Shown: piece after piece, positions 34,801 to 46,962 of the stretch
How the letters are laid out: each line of letters begins with the position of its first letter
How positions within the stretch are numbered: position 1 is the first letter of the stretch
Assembly (NCBI GenBank): GCA_002420185.1
Contig: DIHO01000009.1
Coordinates: 1 to 64,000 of the forward strand
Reading direction: 5' to 3'
Source: Opitutales bacterium UBA5694
Lineage (GTDB): Bacteria; Verrucomicrobiota; Verrucomicrobiia; Opitutales; Opitutaceae
Length of the DNA stretch: 64,000 bases
Notes under the pieces: generated by a model
The model's database searches: none
Seen by the model: only the letters and a program-made list of their open reading frames with translations
Told to the model about the DNA's origin: nothing
Position numbers and translations under genes: made by a program

Positions 34801-35591
34801 AGACTGCTAACATTGAAACTGGTGATGATTCTGCACAAGGTGTGATAAAACAGGTTAAGGTCTATATCGCTACCAAAGAAAAACTTAAGGTAGGTGATAA
34901 AATGGCAGGGCGTCACGGTAACAAAGGTGTTGTGGCCAAGATCGTTCCAGAGGAAGACATGCCTTATCTTCCAGATGGCACTCCGATTCAAATCTGTCTA
35001 AATCCGTTGGGGGTTCCTTCCCGAATGAATGTCGGACAGGTTTTGGAAACCCACATGGGCTGGGCCTGTAAGGTGCTAGGAATGAAGGTTTCGACGCCAG
35101 TCTTTGATGGTATTCCAGAAGTTACCGTTCGGCAGCACTTGGCGGATGCTGGATTGCCGACGACAGGTAAGAGCGTTCTTTACGATGGCCGCTCAGGAGA
35201 GAAGCTAGATCAGGAAGTGGTCGTAGGCTGGGTTTATATGATGAAGCTGAATCACCTAGTTTCTCATAAGATCCATGCTCGTGCGGTTGGTCCTTATTCA
35301 TTAGTTACTCAGCAACCACTGGGCGGTAAAGCTCAGTACGGTGGCCAGCGTTTCGGAGAAATGGAAGTCTGGGCTCTCGAAGCCTATGGAGCGGCCTATA
35401 CTCTGCAAGAGCTTCTAACAGTCAAATCTGACGATGTTCAAGGTCGAACCAAGATTTACGAATCCCTCGTAAAGGGTGATTCGACTCTACAGGCAGGAAC
35501 GCCAGAGTCATTTAATGTGCTGATCAAAGAAATACAGTCTCTCGGTTTGGATGTCAAACTGGGTCGTCAAAGCGAACTGGAGTACAAGTAG
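31818..35591 (+). CDS. rpoB: RNA polymerase beta subunit
   Basis: 1257 residues, near the usual length. Conserved blocks include [13 protein letters not shown], the rifampicin region ([30 protein letters not shown]), [39 protein letters not shown] and the C-terminal [24 protein letters not shown]. It forms the catalytic core with RpoC. The rifampicin region looks wild-type by its standard residues. It follows rplL after ~160 bases with a hairpin, and precedes rpoC by 24 bases. Confidence 0.99.
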   Translation: [1257 protein letters not shown]

Positions 35592-35615
35592 TAAAAGTTT
35601 AATTAGGAACAAATA

Positions 35616-39764
<4,149 letters not shown>

Positions 39765-39788
39765 TTTCTCGAGAACGGAGATAAACTT

Positions 39789-39823
39789 TCAAGCCGCGAC
39801 CGAATGTCGCGGCTTTTTTGTTC
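39789..39823 (+). terminator. rho-independent terminator after rpoC
   Basis: AGCCGCGAC and GTCGCGGCT form a 9-bp GC-rich stem with a five-base loop (CGAAT) followed by TTTTTTG. It ends the beta-operon and also lies at the convergent end of the minus-strand radical SAM gene. Confidence 0.92.
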
Positions 39824-39860
39824 CGGAGATACCGGCGTTCAATTTCTCGAACTAGCTATT

Positions 39861-40850
39861 CTACTGGCAGGGAAAGTACTTGGATGGGGGGATGTATTGA
39901 AGAATCTTTTCTTCCACGCTGCTGAATAGAGATTGTTCGATAGCCTCCTCGTAGCCAATGGCTCCATCCTTTAGTTGAAGATTGCCCATGAACAAAGGTT
40001 CCTTCGGATACAGCGACTCCATCTTTTTAAGGACGTTTTTTGGGGAACGAAAGGTTCCAAGCGTCACGGAGTGGATGTATCCGGGAGGAACTGAATCGAA
40101 AACCTGATCGATAAATTGGCTATATTTTTCAATGCCGTTTTCGAAGTGAATGAGCGGATCAAAACGAAGTCCAATTTCCCATCCTGCTTCAGCTAGTTTT
40201 CTTAGTGCAGTTAGACGGTTCTTGATTGGTGGAGCTCTGTGCTCGAGTGAATCCGCTACTGGTTTGGGATTTAAACTGTAAGCAACTACCACATTTGGAA
40301 TAGGTTCCCTTTCCAAAAGAGAAGAAATGTTAACGCTTTTTGTGCGGAGCTCTAGCCAAGCATTTTTGTGTTGGGCAAAGAACGGAAGGAAAACTTTTGT
40401 GAAACCAGTGACCTTGTCCATGGCCAGACTGTCACAATCGTATCCACTAAAAAAAAAGCACTGCTTGGAAGGATCCTCGTCGAGAGTGGCTTTGATGTCG
40501 TTTACGAAATCCTCATAGTTTACGAAAAGAACATAGTTAGCCGATTGGTACATTCCTTGGAGGAAGCAGTATCGGCAATCGTACAGGCAATTAAGCATGT
40601 GAGAAAAATAGTAATGCTGGTCAGCTCCAAGGCCGTATCCGGTTGGAGTAGGGAGAACTCGGTTTCCGTGCTTTGTCGCTAATATGAGAGCTGGATTCTG
40701 CTTTTGGAGGCGGAAGCTCTGTCTTTTAGGATTAAAAACCTCGCCGTATCGTCCACAATCGATTCGTTCAGCGCGATCGTAGCGGTTAAGAATCTCCAGC
40801 GTTCGCGGATGGTTTTGAACCGCTTCTTCTATGTATATGCGACCAAACAT
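39861..40850 (-). CDS. spore photoproduct lyase-like radical SAM protein
   Basis: About 329 residues from ATG at 40850. The radical-SAM cluster motif is CLYDCRYC (Cys 88, 92, 95), followed by FLQGMYQSANYVLFVNYEDF, which matches the spore-photoproduct-lyase (SPL) family rather than other radical SAM enzymes. The N-terminus (MFGRIYIEEAV... RYDRAERI) also fits SPL-family proteins. SPL repairs a thymine photoproduct in spores. No sporulation genes are seen here, so another substrate is likely. A cysteine (C139) sits in the region where SPL has its hydrogen-donor cysteine, within SGYDCDSLAMD. The start shares one base with the stop of the upstream nucleoside phosphorylase-like gene, so the two are translationally coupled. 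Confidence 0.85.
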   Translation of the reverse strand: MFGRIYIEEAVQNHPRTLEILNRYDRAERIDCGRYGEVFNPKRQSFRLQKQNPALILATKHGNRVLPTPTGYGLGADQHYYFSHMLNCLYDCRYCFLQGMYQSANYVLFVNYEDFVNDIKATLDEDPSKQCFFFSGYDCDSLAMDKVTGFTKVFLPFFAQHKNAWLELRTKSVNISSLLEREPIPNVVVAYSLNPKPVADSLEHRAPPIKNRLTALRKLAEAGWEIGLRFDPLIHFENGIEKYSQFIDQVFDSVPPGYIHSVTLGTFRSPKNVLKKMESLYPKEPLFMGNLQLKDGAIGYEEAIEQSLFSSVEEKILQYIPPSKYFPCQ

Positions 40851-41671
40851 TAGCAGACTCGTTGTCGAGACACTTGGTCGATTTTGGATTGAAGTTGTTC
40901 GAGAAATTGGCCTTTCTTTGGGCTGCTCAAGAGGAGCTGCAGGCAAAGGCCTTCTTCTAGGTCGAGGAGAGCATCCAATTGGCGTATCCGACTGGATAAT
41001 TGATGCCTCTCCGTTTCAGTAAAGGAATAGCGGTTTTTTGCCTTAGTCAGCAGATCATTTGCCCAGCTTTTCATGTAGTATTGAGCTTTCGAAAAGCCTG
41101 CATTCTCCAGAAAACTTTCGATTTTTGGTATCTGAGAAGCAATCAGACTTGAGATTTCCGTCTTGTTGAAATGAGTGCCTTTGGGAGACTCAGAGTTGTC
41201 CGAAATAATCTTGATACACTGAACGCGTTCGGAAGAGGCGAATTTGAGAGCGGCGGTGTAAAAGCCGAATGCCTCCATGTCGAACACCCGATTGGTTTCA
41301 TAGCGGTTCGATGGGGTATTTAGGGTTTTGATTTCGATCCCAGGCCAAGGGGATTTTCCCACAAGTTGAGGATAGAATAGTTCGCGTGAATAGTCAGAAG
41401 TGATCCTGTTGCCTATGAATGCATCGCCAATCGCAAAGTCTCCCCCGCCGCAAATTCCGATATTCAGCCAGGTTGAATCATTTGAAGGGAATCTTTCTCC
41501 CAATACGGTTGTTGCGACCGCGCTAGATAACGAGCCCACTCCAGTCACAGCCAGCCGAGCTGTTTCGCCCTCGAAAAATTGGGCCTGACCGTGCTTGCCG
41601 CATGGTTTCATGCGGAAGTACTGGATGATCGGTTTAGCTTCGCAATAAAGGGCGAGCACGAATTGTTTCAT
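40850..41671 (-). CDS. nucleoside phosphorylase-like protein
   Basis: About 273 residues from ATG 41671. The N-terminal ~190 residues carry a nucleoside phosphorylase fold: FVLALYCEAKPII, a glycine-rich NIGICGGGDFAIGDAFIGNRI resembling the phosphate/ribose-binding loop, and VFDMEAFGFYTAALKFA, the nucleoside-binding Met-Glu motif of MTA/SAH nucleosidases and purine phosphorylases. A C-terminal helical extension of ~85 residues (KAQYYMKSWANDLLTKAKN... QLQSKIDQVSR) is not part of the usual fold. The base substrate cannot be told. Its stop codon overlaps the start of the SPL-like radical SAM gene by one base, making a two-gene operon on the strand opposite to the surrounding ribosomal genes. Confidence 0.8.
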   Translation of the reverse strand: MKQFVLALYCEAKPIIQYFRMKPCGKHGQAQFFEGETARLAVTGVGSLSSAVATTVLGERFPSNDSTWLNIGICGGGDFAIGDAFIGNRITSDYSRELFYPQLVGKSPWPGIEIKTLNTPSNRYETNRVFDMEAFGFYTAALKFASSERVQCIKIISDNSESPKGTHFNKTEISSLIASQIPKIESFLENAGFSKAQYYMKSWANDLLTKAKNRYSFTETERHQLSSRIRQLDALLDLEEGLCLQLLLSSPKKGQFLEQLQSKIDQVSRQRVC

Positions 41672-41900
41672 ATTCTTCGTTTTTACCTTGATGTCATTGG
41701 GACGAATCGGCAATACGCAAGACTCTCAAATTTATCGTAGCTGATAAACTATAGAGTTTCCCTCAAGAGGCTCGCCCGATTTTCAAGCATATCAGGCCAA
41801 ATTTTGGCAGGGTATGCTTTTTACTCGTTTTTCGGCAGAAAATACTTGCCGAGGTAACGCCTTAAGCTAACTTCACGCTCCTTCCTAAGAATCTCCCATA

Positions 41901-42275
41901 ATGCCAACCATTAATCAACTTGTCAGAAAAGGCCGCAAGGTGGCCCGGACCAAGTCTAAGTCACCCGCACTAGACTCAAATCCGTTTAGACGCGGCGTTT
42001 GCGTGCAAGTCATGACGCGTACGCCAAAAAAGCCAAATTCGGCCATCCGAAAAGTGGCGAAAGTACGCTTGACAAATGGCATCGAAGTCATCGCCTACAT
42101 CCCTGATGAAGGTCATAGCCTTCAGGAGCACAGCATCGTTCTTGTACGAGGCGGCCGTGTGAAGGACTTACCGGGTGTGCGTTATCACATCGTTCGGGGT
42201 ACCTTGGATGCAATGGGTGTGGAGAAGCGTCGACGCAGCCGGTCAAAGTACGGCGTCAAACGCCCAAAGGCATGA
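41901..42275 (+). CDS. rpsL: 30S ribosomal protein S12
   Basis: 124 residues, full length. PTINQLVRKGRKV, TPKKPNSAIRKVAKVRLTNGIEV and the PDEGHSLQEHSIVLVRGGRVKDLPGVRYH loop near the decoding centre. The lysines linked to streptomycin resistance (KPNS and the GRVKDLPG loop) appear as in wild type. It is the first gene of the str operon, separated from rpoC by the opposite-strand pair. The upstream 230 bases must hold its promoter. Confidence 0.98.
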   Translation: MPTINQLVRKGRKVARTKSKSPALDSNPFRRGVCVQVMTRTPKKPNSAIRKVAKVRLTNGIEVIAYIPDEGHSLQEHSIVLVRGGRVKDLPGVRYHIVRGTLDAMGVEKRRRSRSKYGVKRPKA

Positions 42276-42294
42276 GAATTCAATTATTAAGATA

Positions 42295-42768
42295 ATGTCA
42301 CGTCGTAGAAGAGCCGTTAAACGCCTAACCAAACCGGATTCCCGTTATGGGAGCACTCTGGTGGGCCACCTAGTGAACACCGTCATGCGTGATGGGAAAA
42401 AGACTTTGGCTGAGCGTATCGTGTACGCTGCGTTTGAGAAAGTTAGTGAAAAGCTCGAAAAGGGCGATCCAGTTGATCTTCTGTTGGGAGCTCTCGAAAA
42501 CTCACGGCCTCGGTTAGAGGTGAAAAGCAGACGTGTTGGAGGGGCTACCTACCAGGTACCTTTAGAAATCCCGTTCGAGCGCCAGGAATCCCTTGCCATG
42601 CGATGGATGGTAAAAGCCGCCGCCGCCCGGAAGGGCATTCCGATGAAGGACGCCCTCGCTAATGAAATAATCGACGCATATAACAATACAGGCGGGGTTG
42701 TTAAGAAAAAGGAAGACACACACAAGATGGCACAGTCGAATCGCGCATTCGCCCACCTTCGCTGGTGA
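42295..42768 (+). CDS. rpsG: 30S ribosomal protein S7
   Basis: 157 residues, starting MSRRRRAVKRLTKPD, with DSRYGSTLVGHLVNTVMRDGKKTLAERIVYAAFEKV and the RRVGGATYQVPLEI beta-hairpin that contacts mRNA at the E site. It nucleates assembly of the 30S head. The start is fixed by homology at 42295, 19 bases after rpsL. It ends 30 bases before fusA. Confidence 0.98.
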   Translation: MSRRRRAVKRLTKPDSRYGSTLVGHLVNTVMRDGKKTLAERIVYAAFEKVSEKLEKGDPVDLLLGALENSRPRLEVKSRRVGGATYQVPLEIPFERQESLAMRWMVKAAAARKGIPMKDALANEIIDAYNNTGGVVKKKEDTHKMAQSNRAFAHLRW

Positions 42769-42798
42769 TCGATTTTGCTCCCTTATGTTCTTTGTAAA

Positions 42799-44943
42799 AT
42801 GGTTGAAGCTCCCTCAGATATCTCCACGAAGAATGGCTCTGGACGTCCAGTGCCAATGGAGCGGACTCGCAATATAGGCATTGCGGCGCATATCGATGCG
42901 GGTAAGACAACTACGACTGAGCGTATTCTCTATTATACAGGAGTCGTTCACAAGGTAGGGGAGGTCCACGACGGCAATTCCGTCACGGACTTTATGGAAC
43001 AAGAACGTGAGCGCGGAATTACGATTACTTCCGCTGCAATATCTTGTAATTGGGAAAGTCGATTCGGCCCGTTCTCTGGGATTAGTCATCAGATAAACAT
43101 CATAGATACTCCCGGCCACGTCGACTTCACAGCTGAAGTTGAACGGTCATTGCGTGTACTTGATGGAGCAGTTGCGGTATTCTGTGCGGTCGCTGGAGTC
43201 CAGCCCCAGTCGGAAACAGTTTGGCGCCAAGCCGTGAAGTACCATGTTCCGCGGATCGCGTTTGTAAACAAAATGGATCGCACTGGGGCAAATTTCCTCG
43301 GGGTCGTTGAGGAGATGCGGTCCAAGCTAGGCGCGAATGCTCACCCGCTTTTTCTCAATATCGGCTCAGAGGAGCACTTTATGGGGCTGATTGATCTTGT
43401 TCGCCAAAAAGCCTTTCGGTTCGATGAGTCAGACGCGATGGGTGTTAGCGTTATCGAGTGTGAAATTCCGGGAGATATGGCTCGCGAAGCGACGGAATTG
43501 CGGGAATCGCTAATCGAAGCAGTCGCTGACTTTGATGATACTCTTGCCGAAAAGTATTTAAATGGTGGGGAGATCGACGATTACGAGTTGGTCTTAGCGA
43601 TTCGGAAGGCGACGCTATCCTTGAATTTTGTGGGAGTTATTCCAGGTTCTGCTTTCAAAAACAAGGGCGTTCAGAGCATTTTGGATGCGGTTGTAAACTA
43701 CCTGCCCAGCCCGATCGACATGCCTCCTATCAAAGGTCAAGACAGCAAGGAAAGGCCTGCTTCTATCGAGCCCGACGACAACGGTCCCTCAGCGGCTCTC
43801 GCTTTTAAGCTTTGGAGCGATCCCTACGTGGGAAAGCTCGTATTCATCCGCGTTTACAGCGGGACGATCAAGAAAGGGGATGTCCTTTACAATCCTCGCA
43901 CTCGAAAATCGGAGCGAGTAAGCCGTCTTTTATTAATGAAGGCGGATAGCCGTGATGATGTGGATTGTGTTCGCTCAGGAGATATCTGTGCAGCGATCGG
44001 ATTGAAAAATGTTTGGACGGGTGACACCTTTACTTCGAAAAGCCTCGATGTGGCTCTCGAGCCACCGTCATTTCCGGATCCTGTCATTTCGATGACGATT
44101 GAGCCAGCAACATCCTTGGACCAGGAAAAACTTTCTGTCGGATTGGTGAGGTTGTCAGAAGAGGACCCGACTTTTGTTGTGAAGAGCGATCAGGAAACCG
44201 GCCAAACAATCATTTCGGGCATGGGCGAGCTCCACTTGGAGATCATTAGAGACCGACTCTTCCGTGAGTTTAAAGTCAAGGCCCAATCTGGAAAGCCTCA
44301 GATCGCCTACCGGGAAACCATTTCTAGCTTGGCTGAGGGAGAGGGAAAGTTTATACGCCAATCCGGAGGACGCGGCCAATACGGTCATGTGGTCATCAAA
44401 CTCGAGCCTCGAGAAACAGGAAAAGGGTTGGAAGTGGTTAACGAAATTGTGGGTGGCGTCATTCCGAGAGAGTTCATTAAACCAACTGAAGACGGAATCA
44501 AAGAGGCAGCGAACAATGGTGTTGTTGCAGGATACCCCGTGGTTGATTGGAGAGCTCGTATTATCGACGGCTCTTTTCATGAAGTGGACTCATCTGAGAT
44601 CGCATTTAAAATGGCAGGTATCTTTGCTTTTAAGGAAGCGATGAAGAACGCTGGCCCGATTCTTCTCGAACCAATCATGAAAGTGGAGGTTTCGACTCCG
44701 GATGAGTATCAGGGTGATTTGATCGGCGACCTGAATCGACGTCGTGGACATATCCAGAATATGGAGTCGAAGAACGATTTGGCTATCGTCAACGCGGCTG
44801 TACCTCTCGAAACCATGTTTGGTTACGCAACCGATGTTCGTTCACTCTCAAAGGGAAGGGCTAGTTACTCCATGGAAACCTCTCACTTTGAGCAAGTACC
44901 ACCGAATGTGCTCGCTAGGCTTACCGAAGACCCATCTAGATAG
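42799..44943 (+). CDS. fusA: elongation factor G
   Basis: About 714 residues. The G domain has IGIAAHIDAGKTTTTERIL, DTPGHVDFT and NKMDRTGANF. Domain II has RVYSGTIKKGDVL. Domains III-V include GMGELHLEIIRDRL, SGGRGQYGHVVI and NRRRGHIQNM. It moves tRNA and mRNA after peptide-bond formation. Start chosen at ATG 42799 (a TTG at 42775 also fits). A roughly 15-residue Ser/Gly-rich extension precedes PMERTRNIG, longer than in most EF-G. The str operon proceeds directly to rpsJ, without a second tuf copy. Confidence 0.97.
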   Translation: MVEAPSDISTKNGSGRPVPMERTRNIGIAAHIDAGKTTTTERILYYTGVVHKVGEVHDGNSVTDFMEQERERGITITSAAISCNWESRFGPFSGISHQINIIDTPGHVDFTAEVERSLRVLDGAVAVFCAVAGVQPQSETVWRQAVKYHVPRIAFVNKMDRTGANFLGVVEEMRSKLGANAHPLFLNIGSEEHFMGLIDLVRQKAFRFDESDAMGVSVIECEIPGDMAREATELRESLIEAVADFDDTLAEKYLNGGEIDDYELVLAIRKATLSLNFVGVIPGSAFKNKGVQSILDAVVNYLPSPIDMPPIKGQDSKERPASIEPDDNGPSAALAFKLWSDPYVGKLVFIRVYSGTIKKGDVLYNPRTRKSERVSRLLLMKADSRDDVDCVRSGDICAAIGLKNVWTGDTFTSKSLDVALEPPSFPDPVISMTIEPATSLDQEKLSVGLVRLSEEDPTFVVKSDQETGQTIISGMGELHLEIIRDRLFREFKVKAQSGKPQIAYRETISSLAEGEGKFIRQSGGRGQYGHVVIKLEPRETGKGLEVVNEIVGGVIPREFIKPTEDGIKEAANNGVVAGYPVVDWRARIIDGSFHEVDSSEIAFKMAGIFAFKEAMKNAGPILLEPIMKVEVSTPDEYQGDLIGDLNRRRGHIQNMESKNDLAIVNAAVPLETMFGYATDVRSLSKGRASYSMETSHFEQVPPNVLARLTEDPSR

Positions 44944-44972
44944 GGCATAATTATTTTAAAAACCGAAATTTC

Positions 44973-45281
44973 ATGACTGGACAAAAAATACGCATCAGAC
45001 TTCAAGGATTTGACTACCGAGTGATCGATCAGTCTGCATCCGAGATTGTGGATACCGCCAAGCGCTCGGGCGCTCGTGTTTCCGGTCCTGTACCGTTGCC
45101 GACGCGCATCGAGAAAGTCACCGTGAACAAGTCGCCTCACGTAGATAAGAAATCTATGGAGCAATTTGAAATCCGCACGCACAAACGTTTGTTGGACATC
45201 ATCGAGCCTACTGCTCAAACGGTTGACGAACTTAAAAAGCTGAATCTTCCATCAGGAGTGGACATTACCATTAACGTTTAA
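44973..45281 (+). CDS. rpsJ: 30S ribosomal protein S10 (NusE)
   Basis: 102 residues. The protein starts TGQKIRIRLQGFDYRVID and contains TRIEKVTVNKSPHVDKKSMEQFEIRTHKRLLDI, the loop that contacts the 30S head. It also acts in antitermination with NusB/NusG. It lies 29 bases after fusA, so the str and S10 operons run together. A 95-base spacer with a small GGAGC/GCTCC hairpin follows before rplC. Confidence 0.98.
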   Translation: MTGQKIRIRLQGFDYRVIDQSASEIVDTAKRSGARVSGPVPLPTRIEKVTVNKSPHVDKKSMEQFEIRTHKRLLDIIEPTAQTVDELKKLNLPSGVDITINV

Positions 45282-45376
45282 ATCAACGGATACAGCATCA
45301 CACTTTCGCCGGCATTTCCTGGTGCTAACGTGGGTCTATTAAAACGGAGCAGATGCTCCACCTACCTCTTAGAAAT

Positions 45377-46006
45377 ATGAACTATACACTCTTAGGCAAG
45401 AAATTGGGCATGACTCAACTGTATGACGGAACCGTACAAGTTCCCGTCACGGTGATTCAGGCGGGCCCTTGCCCCGTTCTTCAGGTGAAGACAGTGGAAA
45501 CGGATGGATACAATGCGATCCAGATCGGCTACGAAACCAAGAAGGAGAAGCGAGCGAGCAAGGCAGAGCAAAATCATGCCAAGAAAAACGGTGCCGCGAC
45601 ACCACGAGCCATTCGCGAGGTACGCTGCGATGGCACTCCGGAGTACAATTCTGGCGATGTTCTTGACGTAACGAAATTCGAAGAGGGCCAAAAGATCGAC
45701 ATTATTGGAATTACCAAAGGTCGTGGATTCCAAGGTGTAATGAAGCGCTTCAACGTTAAAGGGGGACCTGCTTCTCACGGCTCAATGTTCCACCGCCGTA
45801 TCGGATCGATTGGTCTTTGCCAATGGCCAGGTCACGTATTCAAAAACCAAAAAATGCCAGGCCGTATGGGCGGAAGGCAGCGCACGGTTCAGAATCTAAA
45901 GGTGGTTAAGATCGATGCAGAAAAAAACCTCATACTCGTAAAGGGCGGAATCCCTGGAGCCAATGGCGACACGATTCTCGTTCGCAGTGCGATTAAAGGT
46001 AAGTAA
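45377..46006 (+). CDS. rplC: 50S ribosomal protein L3
   Basis: 209 residues starting MNYTLLGKKLGMTQLYDG. ITKGRGFQGVMKRF and ASHGSMFHRRIGSIG...PGRMGG form the long loop reaching the peptidyl transferase centre. It is an early assembly protein of the 50S subunit. The start is fixed by homology at 45377 and has no clear ribosome binding site. Confidence 0.97.
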   Translation: MNYTLLGKKLGMTQLYDGTVQVPVTVIQAGPCPVLQVKTVETDGYNAIQIGYETKKEKRASKAEQNHAKKNGAATPRAIREVRCDGTPEYNSGDVLDVTKFEEGQKIDIIGITKGRGFQGVMKRFNVKGGPASHGSMFHRRIGSIGLCQWPGHVFKNQKMPGRMGGRQRTVQNLKVVKIDAEKNLILVKGGIPGANGDTILVRSAIKGK

Positions 46007-46027
46007 CACGGGGAGGACTGATTGATC

Positions 46028-46660
46028 ATGAAGTTGAAAGTATTTAAAAGCGATGGCTCCGCAAATGGAGAAAGTGATTTCGATATCCCTGTTTTCGAGG
46101 ACGGTAAAGGTCTTCAAGCAGTGAAGGAAGTAGTAGTCGCACAAGCGGCCAATATTCGCCAAGGCAGTGCGAGTACAAAAACGCGCGGTGAGGTTCGGGG
46201 CGGTGGCAAAAAGCCATGGCGTCAAAAAGGAACGGGTCGTGCCCGAGCAGGAAGTAGCCGCTCTCCGATATGGGTTGGTGGTGGAATCGTATTCGGCCCG
46301 AAACCGCGTAACTACTCTAAGAAGATTAACAAGAAGGTTCGTCAGCTGGCCTTTAATAGAGCACTGTTTGAACGTGCGAGTGATGGCTCGTTGGTTGTGG
46401 TGGATGCCCTCGATATCGCTCCCGCGAAAACGAGTGTGGCATCTGGTTTCATCCGAGGCATCGCCCCGGAAGGAGACGTTCTCGTGGTAGAAAAGGAATT
46501 CAGCGATACTTCAATGCTAGCACTACGCAATTTGCGTGGAGTGATCCTAGAAGAGGCTGCGATTGTAAGCGTTACTGATCTCGCCGATTTCCAAACAATT
46601 GTTGTAACGCGTCAAGCGATGGAAGTACTTCTTGGCCGCTCGAAAGGAGGCTCGAAATGA
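46028..46660 (+). CDS. rplD: 50S ribosomal protein L4
   Basis: 210 residues. Conserved GGGKKPWRQKGTGRARAGSSRSPIWVGGGIVFGPKPRNY forms the loop that lines the exit tunnel. In many bacteria L4 represses the S10 operon. Start taken at ATG 46028 (TTG at 46022 would add two residues). The preceding GGAGGA is about ten bases upstream. It overlaps rplW by four bases. Confidence 0.97.
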   Translation: MKLKVFKSDGSANGESDFDIPVFEDGKGLQAVKEVVVAQAANIRQGSASTKTRGEVRGGGKKPWRQKGTGRARAGSSRSPIWVGGGIVFGPKPRNYSKKINKKVRQLAFNRALFERASDGSLVVVDALDIAPAKTSVASGFIRGIAPEGDVLVVEKEFSDTSMLALRNLRGVILEEAAIVSVTDLADFQTIVVTRQAMEVLLGRSKGGSK

Positions 46661-46944
46661 TTCAAACAGACAAAATCTTAAAATCTCTTCGTTTGACTGA
46701 GAAGTCCAATCTCCAATCGGCTGAATTGGGTCAATATACGTTTGAGGTCTTCAAAGACGCTAACAAATACGCTATCAAAGCCGCTGTCGAAAAAGTGTTC
46801 GATGTTTCGGTGACGCGTGTGAATGTTATTAATCAAAAAGGGAAGCCGGCCCGTAACCGTAAGACTGGTCGTTCTAACTATAAATCGGACTATAAGAAGG
46901 CTATCATCACTTTGAAGACAGGTGATACGATCGAAATCGTATAA
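46657..46944 (+). CDS. rplW: 50S ribosomal protein L23
   Basis: 95 residues: ILKSLRLTEKSNLQ at the start, then YTFEVFKDANKYAIKAAVEKVFDVSVTRVNVIN. It sits at the tunnel exit and docks trigger factor and SRP. A strong AAAGGAGG precedes the ATG, which overlaps the rplD stop by four bases. Confidence 0.96.
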   Translation: MIQTDKILKSLRLTEKSNLQSAELGQYTFEVFKDANKYAIKAAVEKVFDVSVTRVNVINQKGKPARNRKTGRSNYKSDYKKAIITLKTGDTIEIV

Positions 46945-46962
46945 GCGAAGGGGATACATATA

